Below, in pieces: positions 47,441 through 55,536 of a DNA stretch of 64,000 nucleotides. Made by a program: the position numbers and the translations under genes. The stretch covers positions 88,047 through 152,046 of the IMG/VR virus record IMGVR_UViG_3300050821_010639. One strand, given 5' to 3'. A model generated the notes under the pieces. The model made no database searches. It was not told the DNA's origin and worked only from the letters and a program-made list of their open reading frames with translations. The first letter of the stretch is position 1; each line of letters begins with the position of its first letter. The DNA comes from a virus.

Positions 47441-48654
47441 TGGCGCCAGCCGGGCAGCGCGCGCTCCGGGCCCGGCTCGGGCTCGCGGCGGCAGGCGAAC
47501 GCCAGGGCCGCCACCTCGGGCCCGGGGCCGGTCACCTGGTCGCCGATCCGGCGGAACAGGTTCTCCGCGACCACGCCCCAGTCGCACATCTGCGGGATGA
47601 TCCGCGCGGCCAGGTTCCCCTTCTCCCGGGCCTCCGCCCGGTGGGTGTAGATGTGCCAGATCACCTGCTTCAGGTGCTCCACGCTCACCCTGGCGTCGTG
47701 CGCGGCCCACGGCTTGTCCTCGAACGTCGGGGCCAGGGTGTAGTCCAGCGGGTAGGCGTAGTCGCCGTTCAGCCACTGCGTGTGGCCGCCGAAGTTGGTG
47801 GCGGCCACCACGCCGCCGGTGGTCATGAACTCCAGGGCCGGCAGGTTCTTGCCCTCGCCGCGGCTGGGGGCGAGCAGGCAGTGCCCGGCCGAGTAGAAGT
47901 CATCCAGCGTCGGCCGGTCGAACGCCTCCACGAACACCCGGATCTTGGTGTTCCTGAACGGCTCGTTCAGCTCGGGGAACAGCTTGCCGGGGGCGTTGGT
48001 GTGCAGCGCGAGAGTGGCCCCCTCGAAGTCCGCGCCCTTCTCGAACTTGAGCGCCTGGAACGCCTCGATCGCCGTCCACGGGCACTTCCGGTCATTCAGC
48101 GCGCCGTGCATGATGAACCCGAACCGCTCGCTGAACCAGTCGCGCTCGGCCTTCTTCCACTCGCCCGCGTCGTAGCCGCCTTGCAGCACGCCGCGGTGCA
48201 CCCTCGCCGGGATGTAGGGCTCCAGCGCGTCCAGGCTCACCTGGTCGTAGCCCAGCACCAGGTCGAACCAGCGCAGCGAGCTGCGCAGCTTAGACCGCTG
48301 GTCGCAGTGCGGCACCAGCCCGGATACGCCCTTGCCGTCCTTGCCCGGCCCGCCGGCGAACTCCCACATGGTCCAGGCCACCGCCACCCGCGCGCACTGG
48401 CGGGCCTCCGGCGTGATGAACAGGTGGCTCGGGTCCCAGTGGTTGATGAGCAAGTCGAACGGCGCGCGCAGCTCCTTGGCGAACAGCGGCAGCAGGTCGC
48501 GCGGGATGGGAGTGTCCAGCCAGACCGGCTGCAGGTAAACGTCGCAGCCCCAGCGGTGTAGCGCGCGGGCCAGCCCGTAACCGTCCCGGCCGTACCCGCT
48601 GTACTCGCTAAACGGGGACTTGATCAAGATTTTCAATGGCCGGTCGGCTGGCAC
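47437..48654 (-). CDS. GT4-type glycosyltransferase
   Basis: 405 residues with a GT-B layout: GYGRDGYGLARALHRWG in the N-terminal domain, GFIMHGALNDRKCPWTAIEA between domains, and EGKNLPALEF (E-x7-E) at ~262-272 as the donor-binding motif. Shine-Dalgarno GGGGGAGGG. Encoded among neck and tail genes, it most likely glycosylates virion proteins, as proposed for glycosyltransferases in structural operons of other actinophages. The acceptor is not visible. Confidence 0.8.
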   Translation of the reverse strand: MPADRPLKILIKSPFSEYSGYGRDGYGLARALHRWGCDVYLQPVWLDTPIPRDLLPLFAKELRAPFDLLINHWDPSHLFITPEARQCARVAVAWTMWEFAGGPGKDGKGVSGLVPHCDQRSKLRSSLRWFDLVLGYDQVSLDALEPYIPARVHRGVLQGGYDAGEWKKAERDWFSERFGFIMHGALNDRKCPWTAIEAFQALKFEKGADFEGATLALHTNAPGKLFPELNEPFRNTKIRVFVEAFDRPTLDDFYSAGHCLLAPSRGEGKNLPALEFMTTGGVVAATNFGGHTQWLNGDYAYPLDYTLAPTFEDKPWAAHDARVSVEHLKQVIWHIYTHRAEAREKGNLAARIIPQMCDWGVVAENLFRRIGDQVTGPGPEVAALAFACRREPEPGPERALPGWRQ

Positions 48655-48723
48655 GGGCCCTCCCCCTCGCGGTTGCGGTTACCTCACCCGCCGCGCTGAC
48701 GATGATGACGCGGCCACGGGTAA

Positions 48724-49245
48724 CTATTCGGTCGCATCCGTCCAGCCGCTGTACTCCACCCCGTAGTAAGCCGTCCCGCGCAGCATCCAGTCGCCGTCGG
48801 CTACCGGCTGGAAGACGGGCTCAGTCAGCAACTGGCAGCCGATGGTGCACAGGTCGCCCCAGAACACCGCGTCCGGGTCGGTGCGCTGCAGCCGGAACTG
48901 AACGGCGTTGAACACCGCCATGCCGCGGTTGCCGGTGACAGAGGAGGACTCGCTGACGTTGGCAGAGGCGTCGCGCTGCGGGTCAATCCAGATGTCCAGG
49001 CGCAGCCGCCGGTAACGGGCGGTAGAGCCAGGCACCGGGACCTCCCAGCCGCCGAAGTCGGCGCACACGACGGCTGCGGCCGAGGTGCCCTCCATGACCT
49101 TGAGCACGCCCTGGTTCATGTCGCTGAACAGCCACGGCCTGCCGGCGAACCCGGGCGGGTCAGACAGCGGGTAGGAGCCGAGCAGGCTGATGACGTCGGT
49201 GAACTGGCTCAAGTAGCGAACTGAGCCGGTCGCTACGTCATCCAC
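48724..49245 (-). CDS. Probable tail terminator/neck protein, 173 aa
   Basis: RYLSQFTDVISLLGSYPLSD and RLRLDIWIDPQRDAS suggest the tail-terminator fold, and the gene closes the head-to-tail joining block. GTG 49245 has no Shine-Dalgarno but a TCCGATTA element 7 nt upstream. Confidence 0.55.
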   Translation of the reverse strand: MDDVATGSVRYLSQFTDVISLLGSYPLSDPPGFAGRPWLFSDMNQGVLKVMEGTSAAAVVCADFGGWEVPVPGSTARYRRLRLDIWIDPQRDASANVSESSSVTGNRGMAVFNAVQFRLQRTDPDAVFWGDLCTIGCQLLTEPVFQPVADGDWMLRGTAYYGVEYSGWTDATE

Positions 49246-49260
49246 GTGCCGCTAATCGGA
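49246..49260 (-). promoter_or_regulatory. CCGATT start element
   Basis: TCCGATTA, 7-nt spacer GCGGCAC, GTG 49245. Overlaps the previous gene's TCC GAT TAG end. Confidence 0.55.
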
Positions 49261-49485
49261 CGGCGGCCGGCAGGTGAACCCGCCGGCCGGGCCCCGCTCG
49301 GTGCCCGGCGGAAGAAACTCCAGCTCGTGCCCCTCTTCGGGGATGACGCCGAGCCGCCCGCACACCCGGCAGGTCACCAGCGTGCCGTGCGCGACCGCGT
49401 CCAGTCCGGGCAGCCCCGGGTCCGCGTACGGCCCGTAGCACATGCTGTACCCGTACAGCGGGTGGAAGACCTGCGCGTAGTCCAT
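49252..49485 (-). CDS. Small Cys-containing protein, 77 aa
   Basis: ATG 49485 overlaps the preceding TGA (TGATGG). MDYAQVFHPLYGYSMCYGPY and CRVCGRLGVI. Possibly zinc-binding. Unknown role. Confidence 0.6.
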   Translation of the reverse strand: MDYAQVFHPLYGYSMCYGPYADPGLPGLDAVAHGTLVTCRVCGRLGVIPEEGHELEFLPPGTERGPAGGFTCRPPSD

Positions 49486-49910
49486 CAGTCGCCGCCGCTC
49501 TTCCACGGCAGGCCGGCCGACGGGGCCCTCCCGCCCTTGCCGCCGGTCACCCAGTTCCAGAACGCCTGCCGCACGCCCGCCTCGAACTCGTGGCCGCCGG
49601 GATCGAAGAAGTAGTGGCGGCCGGGCACGGGGTGGTGCCTGGTCGGGGCGTCGCCGCGCGCCAGCTCGAAGATGCCGGGGTTACGCGCGTAGTCGATTTC
49701 GCCTGTCCAGGTGTACTTGTCGAAGTGCGACTGCGGGTGACCGGACTCCAGCAGCCCCCCGGTGATGACGTGCACCCGGCGCTCGGTGATAGCGTAGCCG
49801 AGCATCAGCGCCGCTTCCATGTGGGCGATGGTCTGCGCGTCCGGGCCGCGGGCCAGCCGGTCCAGCTCCTCGCCCGCCCCGTCCAGGTAGACCGCGAAGT
49901 ACTCAGCCAT
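49485..49910 (-). CDS. Neck-region protein, 141 aa
   Basis: ATG 49910 (MAEYFAVYLDGAGEELDRLA). Helical, then an aromatic C-terminal half (HSHFDKYTWTGEIDYARNPG-type region and GHEFEAGVRQAFWNWVTGG). Position suggests a head-tail connector or minor head-completion role. Confidence 0.55.
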   Translation of the reverse strand: MAEYFAVYLDGAGEELDRLARGPDAQTIAHMEAALMLGYAITERRVHVITGGLLESGHPQSHFDKYTWTGEIDYARNPGIFELARGDAPTRHHPVPGRHYFFDPGGHEFEAGVRQAFWNWVTGGKGGRAPSAGLPWKSGGD

Positions 49911-50400
49911 CTGCGCTGCCCGGGTACGGCGTCGGGCTGCCTGGCTTGAGCATCTGGGATACCTCGAAAACCTGGGTCTCGATGTGGTGCGCGCCGAACA
50001 GGTTCTGCGCGACGTCGGGGATGAGCCGGACCTCGAACGTGCCGAAGATCGGGCCCTGCACGCACTGCAGGCGGTCGCCCGCCTTGACCAGCGACGCGCC
50101 GTTGGCGTCAGGCGCGGGGTCAAAGTAGCAGACACCCGTGCGGTCGGGGGCACGGCCGGCCACGACGGGGGCGGGCTGGTCCTTGCCGGGCCGCAGGAAC
50201 GTCAGGTCAAGGCGGCACTGCAGCAGGCCGGGCGTGTTCAGGTAGTGGTCCACCACCTGGTCCACCGGGTCCCAGGCGAACGCCATGCCGCCGCCGGAGT
50301 TCAGCGTCTCGTTGAGGCGGAGCACCTGGCAGACCGAGGTGTAGAACATCCGCATGCCCTGGCCAGGCGCGAACGGCTGGTAAGGCTGCGGCGTGGTCAT
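49903..50400 (-). CDS. Head-closure-type protein, 165 aa
   Basis: Begins MTTPQPYQPFAPGQGMRMFY. KAGDRLQCVQGPIFGTFEVR is a small-barrel-like segment as in neck/head-closure proteins. Start has a TCCGATTC element 7 nt upstream and ATGA overlap with the previous gene. Confidence 0.55.
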   Translation of the reverse strand: MTTPQPYQPFAPGQGMRMFYTSVCQVLRLNETLNSGGGMAFAWDPVDQVVDHYLNTPGLLQCRLDLTFLRPGKDQPAPVVAGRAPDRTGVCYFDPAPDANGASLVKAGDRLQCVQGPIFGTFEVRLIPDVAQNLFGAHHIETQVFEVSQMLKPGSPTPYPGSADG

Positions 50401-50666
50401 GCACTGGGAATCGGAGGCCGCTTCATCACCCTGAGCGTGACCCGGCCGGGAGCGGCCGGGTAGACGCGCAGGTTCATAACCGGAGACGGCCGGAAGCTCA
50501 GCTCGGGCACCGCCTGGATGTCGATCATGTGCCCGTCAAAGTCGAACTCAGTGTCCACCAGCAGGTCCGTGCCTTCCGCTACCGCCGAGGACCCGTCCGG
50601 GTAGTAGAGGTAGATCGCGAGCCGGACCGCCCGCTGGCGGGTACCGTGGTCAAACGGGATCGTCAC
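50397..50666 (-). CDS. Small structural-region protein, 89 aa
   Basis: GTG start with AGGGTG. Beta-rich (AIYLYYPDGSSAVAEGTDLL; FRPSPVMNLRVYPAAPGRV). Unknown; in the neck block. Confidence 0.55.
   Translation of the reverse strand: MTIPFDHGTRQRAVRLAIYLYYPDGSSAVAEGTDLLVDTEFDFDGHMIDIQAVPELSFRPSPVMNLRVYPAAPGRVTLRVMKRPPIPSA
50401..50415 (-). promoter_or_regulatory. CCGATT start element
   Basis: TCCGATTC, 7-nt spacer CCAGTGC, ATG 50400. Here the preceding gene reads it as CCG ATT, a different frame from the TCC GAT TAG cases. Confidence 0.55.
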
Positions 50667-50803
50667 CAGTTCACCCTGCCGTACAGCAGCAGGTCCCCGA
50701 TGATGAACAACGCGGAGAACACGATGCCCGCGCCAATAGCGAACAGCAGCGTGAACAGGACCCTGTGCCAGAGCCTGTACCCCTGCACCCCCCGGTGAGC
50801 CAT
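50663..50803 (-). CDS. Small membrane protein, 46 aa
   Basis: ATG 50803 shares TGATG with the upstream stop. One long hydrophobic segment (VLFTLLFAIGAGIVFSALFI). A membrane protein within the head-neck block is unusual. Confidence 0.55.
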   Translation of the reverse strand: MAHRGVQGYRLWHRVLFTLLFAIGAGIVFSALFIIGDLLLYGRVNW

Positions 50804-50949
50804 CACACCACCTGCCAGCCGTGCCCGTGAAAGAGGTTCCACACCTTGCCGTGCACGCTCTCCGGGTAGTACCACTGGGTGGCCCACCCCGGCGGCGCGA
50901 AAAAAGCCCAGAGCCCGCCGAAGAGCCCGTCGTTCGCCAGCTTCCTCAT
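50803..50949 (-). CDS. Small aromatic-rich protein, 48 aa
   Basis: ATG 50949 overlaps the upstream TGA and the gene ends in TGATG, so translation is coupled on both sides. Trp/Tyr/His-rich (GWATQWYYPESVHGKVWNLF). No family recognised. Confidence 0.55.
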   Translation of the reverse strand: MRKLANDGLFGGLWAFFAPPGWATQWYYPESVHGKVWNLFHGHGWQVV

Positions 50950-51389
50950 GCAGCCGGGATCGGCGCGTACCTCTTCACCGGGATGCCGTGGCCCTCAGCG
51001 TAGCGCGCGCAGTGCCCGGTGCCGTGCGTAACGTGGAAAGGCCAGCCCGGGTCAGGCTGCTTGCCCCTGCACTCCTGCCGCTCGCAGGGCAGCCCGAACG
51101 CCAGGCAGCCCCACGCACCCAGGTCCACCATCTCCGCGCTGCGCCGGAACCCGGCACTGCGGTCGAACGAGCCGCTGGCGTACCAGTCCACCGGGTGGCG
51201 CTCGGTGCCGCCGCCCAGGTACGCGTCCCAGAACGTCTCGCACAGCAGGTCCGCCCCGCGCGGGCACCCGCCGCTGACCAGCAGGATGTCCGGGTCGAAG
51301 TCCCACAGCCTCTTCAGGGGCTTGCGGATGGCGCCCCAGTCGTCCCAGTCCTGCGACCCGGTGACCAGCAGGCGGCGGCGCTCAGCCAC
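50946..51389 (-). CDS. DUF2493/SLOG-family protein
   Basis: 147 residues from GTG 51389. RLLVTGSQDWDDWGAI and PDILLVSGGCPRGADLLCET form the Rossmann-like nucleotide-binding pattern of the SLOG superfamily (YspA/DUF2493 type). These are thought to sense or process nucleotide-derived signals. Its place between connector genes is unusual. Confidence 0.75.
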   Translation of the reverse strand: MAERRRLLVTGSQDWDDWGAIRKPLKRLWDFDPDILLVSGGCPRGADLLCETFWDAYLGGGTERHPVDWYASGSFDRSAGFRRSAEMVDLGAWGCLAFGLPCERQECRGKQPDPGWPFHVTHGTGHCARYAEGHGIPVKRYAPIPAA

Positions 51390-51771
51390 CGAGGTAGCGA
51401 ATCGTGTCTTCTTCCACCATGTCGGCGAACCGGCGCGCACCGTTGACGATGGCCTCGCAGCTCTTGGTGTCGTCTCGCTGGTACCGCAAGACGCCGAAGA
51501 ACCCGGTCGCGAACACCGCCGGGCCGTCCGTCGACAGTACGGCCACCGCCTCGGCCCCGTTCCACCTCGGCTGCCACTCGAAGTTCGCGAACTTCAGCTC
51601 TTCGAGGCCCTGGGCCTTGAGCGCGGTTAGCAGCGCGCCGTTACCCGGCAGCTGGGCCACCTGCGTGAGCGCGTCCCAGAACGCCTGCTTGGCCCGAGCC
51701 CGGTCTTCCGCCGACACGTCGGCCTGGTCACATCCGGCGACCTTAGCCGCCAGCTCCCTGTAAATGTCCAT
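51382..51771 (-). CDS. Hypothetical structural-region protein, 129 aa
   Basis: Starts MDIYRELAAKVAGCDQADVS. Helical first half, beta second half (EAVAVLSTDGPAVFATGFFG). Overlaps the SLOG gene by 8 nt. Not recognised. Confidence 0.6.
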   Translation of the reverse strand: MDIYRELAAKVAGCDQADVSAEDRARAKQAFWDALTQVAQLPGNGALLTALKAQGLEELKFANFEWQPRWNGAEAVAVLSTDGPAVFATGFFGVLRYQRDDTKSCEAIVNGARRFADMVEEDTIRYLGG

Positions 51772-51784
51772 GCCCGTACTACGC

Positions 51785-52363
51785 TTAAGACGGGTCGGCC
51801 GGGAAGCTCTCCGCGCTGATGCTGAAGAACTGGAAGTCGATCTTGTCGTGGTCAGCCGGGCCGACCAGCACCATCCGCTGCTCGCGCGGGTCCCACTTGA
51901 CGTAGGCGAGGTCATCGCGCCCGGTGTGCTCGAAGCCCGTGACCTGGCCGAAGAACACGCCATTCATCGCCTGGCGCCGGGCCAGGCGCCGGATGGCCAG
52001 GTCGAACATCTGCACGCCAGTCTGCTCGGACGTGACCTCGATCGCCTGCGCGTTGCGGGCCATCTCCTGGACCGGCTTGGAGTAGGAGTAGGAGCCGATC
52101 GTCTCGGCCTGCAGCGGGCTCGCCAGCACCTGCGCGTACGGCCAGCGCAGGTACAGGTAGTCGGCCATCGCCATCACGCCCATGTTGGCCAGGGCCTGGA
52201 AGTCCGGCTGCATGCCGCCGTAGTCGTCCGCGCTCAGCTCGCTCAGGATGGTGAACATCATCGTCGCCTGCAGCAGCGCCGAGTTCACGTAAGCGGTGTA
52301 GCTGGCCAGCGGCCGGCCGGTGTACTGCGCCAGCTCCTGCGAAGTCGGCACGGGCCAGGTCAT
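51785..52363 (-). CDS. Head-tail adaptor-type protein, 192 aa
   Basis: MTWPVPTSQELAQYTGRPLA with helices (YVNSALLQATMMFTILSEL) resembles the gp6/gp15-like helical connector that binds under the portal. Shine-Dalgarno GGAGGG. Ends 13 nt before the next gene. Confidence 0.6.
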   Translation of the reverse strand: MTWPVPTSQELAQYTGRPLASYTAYVNSALLQATMMFTILSELSADDYGGMQPDFQALANMGVMAMADYLYLRWPYAQVLASPLQAETIGSYSYSKPVQEMARNAQAIEVTSEQTGVQMFDLAIRRLARRQAMNGVFFGQVTGFEHTGRDDLAYVKWDPREQRMVLVGPADHDKIDFQFFSISAESFPADPS

Positions 52364-52704
52364 GCGCCCTCCAGCAGCGCTGACAGGTCCACGGAGGCCC
52401 CCAGGGCGGACGGGACCGAGATGCCCTCGTAGGGGGGAGGGTTGTTGTCAGCGCTGGTCAGCCGCAGCGTGACGGTGTAGGTGAACGCCGGGCTCACGGC
52501 GTCGGTCGCCGGGATGGTCACCGGGAGCATCACCCCGTCCGTGACCTGCGCCATGGCCGACCCGAAGACCACGAGGTCAGCGGCCGGATCGGCGACAGGC
52601 TCGCTGGCGGTGAAAACCACGTAGCCGGACAGGGGCGCCCCGCCGAAGTCGCGGAGGTTCTCGCCAGTAACCTCGATCGCGGCCAGCCCGCCGGGGAAGG
52701 TCAC
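52360..52704 (-). CDS. Ig-like or decoration-type small protein, 114 aa
   Basis: Beta-sandwich-like sequence (LSGYVVFTASEPVADPAADL; FTYTVTLRLTSADNN). GTG start, weak ribosome site. In the connector block. Confidence 0.5.
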   Translation of the reverse strand: MTFPGGLAAIEVTGENLRDFGGAPLSGYVVFTASEPVADPAADLVVFGSAMAQVTDGVMLPVTIPATDAVSPAFTYTVTLRLTSADNNPPPYEGISVPSALGASVDLSALLEGA

Positions 52705-52710
52705 GGCTGC

Positions 52711-53424
52711 TCACCCGAACGCCGGGGCCGGCACCGCCCGGCCGCGCCTGCGCTCGGCCTCGTCGGCGTCGCGCAGTTGCTGCACGGTCGGTCCGGTGAT
52801 GGCGACCTTGTTGCCCTGCGCGTCCCGGCCGAAAAGCTGCTCGAAGCTGCCGTAAGCCTCAGCGTAGGAAGAGCGGCCGGGCCACGGGCCGAAGTCAAAC
52901 TTCTGCTCGCCCCAGCGGTCGGCCTGCTGCCAGCGGTTCAGGGTGATCCAGCCGAGTGCCTCGGTCCAGCGCGGATGGTCCGGGCCGATCGACAGCTCCT
53001 GGCCGCGGTACCAGACCTGGCCGAACGCGGTCAGCCCGTCAGCGACGAAGTGAATGAGGACGGCCTCGCCCTCCGCCGGCACGTACTGCTGGGGGGCACT
53101 CTCGAACTGCGCGGCGGCGGCCACGGCGGCGGCATGCTCCCGCTCACGGTCAGCTTTTTCCGCCGGGGTCAGCTCGGCCGCGGGCTTGGGCCGCTGGGGC
53201 TCGCCGCGCACCGGGATGGACGCGCCGACTGGCAGCCCGCACGCGCCGCAGAACCGCATGCCGGGCGCGTTGGGGTGCCCGAGCGGGCAGGAAGACGCAA
53301 TCTCCGTTGGAACCCCGGGCGGCGGTTCCAATCTTGAGGCGGTTTCGTTGGAGGTGCTGGGGCACAGCCGCTCGGAAAGGGCCACCACGTCGATTACGGC
53401 CTGCTCGCCGCTCAGTCCTGCCAT
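52711..53424 (-). CDS. Zinc-ribbon structural-region protein, 237 aa
   Basis: Start at ATG 53424 (MAGLSGEQAVIDVVALSERL); the frame upstream looks non-coding. A C-x-x-x-H / CGACG zinc ribbon lies near residues 45-65 (CPLGHPNAPGMRFCGACG), then a helix and an acidic domain. Common as a hypothetical protein just after the capsid gene of actinophages. Confidence 0.65.
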   Translation of the reverse strand: MAGLSGEQAVIDVVALSERLCPSTSNETASRLEPPPGVPTEIASSCPLGHPNAPGMRFCGACGLPVGASIPVRGEPQRPKPAAELTPAEKADREREHAAAVAAAAQFESAPQQYVPAEGEAVLIHFVADGLTAFGQVWYRGQELSIGPDHPRWTEALGWITLNRWQQADRWGEQKFDFGPWPGRSSYAEAYGSFEQLFGRDAQGNKVAITGPTVQQLRDADEAERRRGRAVPAPAFG

Positions 53425-53439
53425 GCCGGGGGTATCGGC
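53425..53439 (-). promoter_or_regulatory. CCGATA start element (variant)
   Basis: GCCGATAC, 7-nt spacer CCCCGGC, ATG 53424. The spacer is identical to that of the element at 20019-20033; the core has one change (CCGATA). Confidence 0.4.
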
Positions 53440-53614
53440 GGCCAGAAATCGGGAGGGCCGGGTAGCGGCTTTGCCCGCGAGGCCCCTCTGTTCCTGAGCG
53501 GGGCCAGCCCTCTTAGTCGCGAGCCAGCAGTTAGCGCCCGTCCCTCCCTCATTCCCGGTGCCGGGTCCGGGGGCGGCCCCGTGCCACGGCACGGTAACTA
53601 CTACGGCCAGGGTC

Positions 53615-53689
53615 CTACTCATAGGCGAGGACCAGGCTGACTGCGGCGAGGATGAAACTGAGCCATGCTATGGCCCTGCTCTTGTCCAC
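53615..53689 (-). CDS. Micro-protein of 24 aa with one membrane helix
   Basis: GTG 53689 is preceded by a near-perfect Shine-Dalgarno (AAGGAGGTG) 7 nt upstream. The peptide MDKSRAIAWLSFILAAVSLV, then LAYE, is a single hydrophobic helix with a charged start. Sits right after the capsid-gene terminator. Confidence 0.55.
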   Translation of the reverse strand: MDKSRAIAWLSFILAAVSLVLAYE

Positions 53690-53714
53690 TGCCGCCACCT
53701 CCTTCCGGTGCGCA

Positions 53715-53747
53715 AGAAGACCCCGGCCGCCATAGCCGGGGTCTTCT
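53715..53747 (-). terminator. Terminator after the major capsid gene
   Basis: Perfect 13-bp arms AGAAGACCCCGGC / GCCGGGGTCTTCT with a 7-nt loop, 29 nt downstream of the capsid stop. Confidence 0.85.
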
Positions 53748-53776
53748 CTGTACTGGGCTCGATGACAGGCTCCAGG

Positions 53777-54982
53777 CTAGTCGATCGGGCTGCCGCCCCC
53801 GACGACGCCCATCGAGCCAGCGTAGTAGCCGGCCGGGGCATTGCCGCCGTTGGAGACGATGTTGGTCGCCACCAGCATCTGCTCGGGCCGGGTGATGATA
53901 GGGAGCATGTGCCACTCCAGCAGGTACTGGCGGGCCGAAGGGTCCTTTTCCTTCCAGGTCTTCGCGTACTTGCCGGTGAAGCCCTCGGGGGCCTCGTCGT
54001 CGGCGGTCGGGCCGATCAGCACTTCCACCGGCCGCTGATCCTGGTAGTTGCCCATGTAAATCTGGCCGTCAGGCACGAAGAACGTCAGGTTGCCGAGGTC
54101 GGACTCGAAGACCTGCTCCACCGTGGTCCAGACGAGGCCCATGAAGCCGGTCATGATGCCGGTCGAGTAGAACTCGTCCTTCATCCGGTCACTCAGCATG
54201 GTGGCCGGGATCGACACGGTGGACGCCTGGGTGGCCGAGACCCACGCCTCCATCAGGGCGACCATGGTCACCGAGGTGGCGAAGATCTCCTTGGCCGGCA
54301 CCCGGCCGTGAACCTGCAGCAGCCTCTTCCAGGACCGGACGTCCTCGATGATGCTCACCGGCGTGGCGTAAGTGACGGTGCCGCCGGAGTTCAGGTTGGT
54401 GTTGGCCTGGCCCAGGGTGGCCGCGTTGCCCGGCGCGCCGCTGTTGGTCGAGCTTCCGCCCGCGGTGTAGTAGCCGAGCGCGGTGTTGGTCACCCACGCG
54501 GTCGCCGGGACGACGAAGTGGCTGCGCGGGAACTTGTAGTCGATCGTGGCCTGGACGTCGGCGTAGTTGTACTGGATCGCGCCGCCCAGCGCCTGCCACG
54601 CCGACCACTCGGCGAAGTTGTCGAACCGCTGGTTGAGGTCGTTGATCTCCCTCAACACCGCGCGCTCGGCGTTGATGCGGGCGATCTCGCCCGGGGTCCT
54701 GAGCCAGTGCAAAGTGGTGGGCTCGAAGACCTTCTTCTCGCGAAGGTAGATGAAGCTCGCCGACTCCTGCGAGCGGCCGAGGCGCGAGATGATGTGCGCT
54801 TCGCTGTTGGGCACGTTCGGCTTGGCGACCGCGCGGCTCCCCTTCACCACGTCCCAGGTAGCGCTGGGGAAAGGCCAGGGGGTCTGGTCCAGCCGGTTGA
54901 GCAGCAGGAGGGTCTCAGGCGTCACGAACTTCTCGACGACCCCTCGCAGCACAACTGGCTCAAGAAGGCTGATATCAGGCAC
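53777..54982 (-). CDS. Major capsid protein
   Basis: 401 residues, HK97-fold type similar to the phage capsid E group: FVTPETLLLLNRLDQTPWPF at the N-terminus, the long-helix region RINAERAVLREINDLNQRFD, and a C-terminal LLEWHMLPIITRPEQMLVAT strand. GTG 54982 has AGGGG 8 nt upstream. It is flanked by terminators on both sides and so probably transcribed alone at high level. Confidence 0.85.
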   Translation of the reverse strand: MPDISLLEPVVLRGVVEKFVTPETLLLLNRLDQTPWPFPSATWDVVKGSRAVAKPNVPNSEAHIISRLGRSQESASFIYLREKKVFEPTTLHWLRTPGEIARINAERAVLREINDLNQRFDNFAEWSAWQALGGAIQYNYADVQATIDYKFPRSHFVVPATAWVTNTALGYYTAGGSSTNSGAPGNAATLGQANTNLNSGGTVTYATPVSIIEDVRSWKRLLQVHGRVPAKEIFATSVTMVALMEAWVSATQASTVSIPATMLSDRMKDEFYSTGIMTGFMGLVWTTVEQVFESDLGNLTFFVPDGQIYMGNYQDQRPVEVLIGPTADDEAPEGFTGKYAKTWKEKDPSARQYLLEWHMLPIITRPEQMLVATNIVSNGGNAPAGYYAGSMGVVGGGSPID

Positions 54983-55092
54983 TGCTAGCCCCTCATGTCC
55001 GGGTTCGCTCGGTTAGTCAGCGACCCGGGATTCCGAGTCCGGCCTGCGCCGCCCCGGGAAGGGGCCACATGGCTGGCCTGGCCGCGCCACGG

Positions 55093-55121
55093 CGGTTACC
55101 CCGTCCTATCGGACACGGCAA
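55093..55121 (-). promoter_or_regulatory. Possible major-capsid promoter
   Basis: TTGCCG (55121-55116), 17-nt spacer, TAACCG (55098-55093), immediately after the upstream terminator. No CTTGAC palindrome. Confidence 0.4.
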
Positions 55122-55124
55122 AAA

Positions 55125-55159
55125 GCCGCGCCCCGGGGGCTCGCATCCCGGGGCGCGGC
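55125..55159 (-). terminator. Strong terminator upstream of the capsid gene
   Basis: Perfect 13-bp arms GCCGCGCCCCGGG / CCCGGGGCGCGGC followed leftward by TTTTT. Confidence 0.9.
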
Positions 55160-55191
55160 AGTGGCGGTTTACCGCTTAACCGTCAATATCA

Positions 55192-55536
55192 CTAAGCAGG
55201 CGGCACCAGGGTGTTGAGCCCGCCGACCGAAGTGTCCAGCGCTGCCTGGTTCTGCGCGAGCGAGGCGACCGCGGCGTTGAGGTCCGAGGTGTCCACGTTC
55301 TGCGGCAGGGCCGCGAGCGCGGCCTGGATATTGGTCACGTCGGTGCCGATGGCGGCCGACTGGGCCTGAAGGTCACCCATGGTCGCGTTGATCTGGGTGA
55401 CCGCCGCGTTGATGTCGTCTTGAGCTGCCACGATTTCTCCTAGCTTGCCGTCGATCTGGGACAGCCTCTGGTCCAGCCGGCGCTCAAGCGCGGCAAGGTC
55501 TGCCCGGGTAACCCACACGCCGGGGCTATCGGTCAC
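55192..55536 (-). CDS. Coiled-coil capsid-region protein, 114 aa
   Basis: Heptad-rich helices (DLAALERRLDQRLSQIDGKL; NAAVTQINATMGDLQAQSAA). GTG overlaps the decoration-protein TAG. Possible fibre- or spike-like head accessory. Confidence 0.6.
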   Translation of the reverse strand: MTDSPGVWVTRADLAALERRLDQRLSQIDGKLGEIVAAQDDINAAVTQINATMGDLQAQSAAIGTDVTNIQAALAALPQNVDTSDLNAAVASLAQNQAALDTSVGGLNTLVPPA

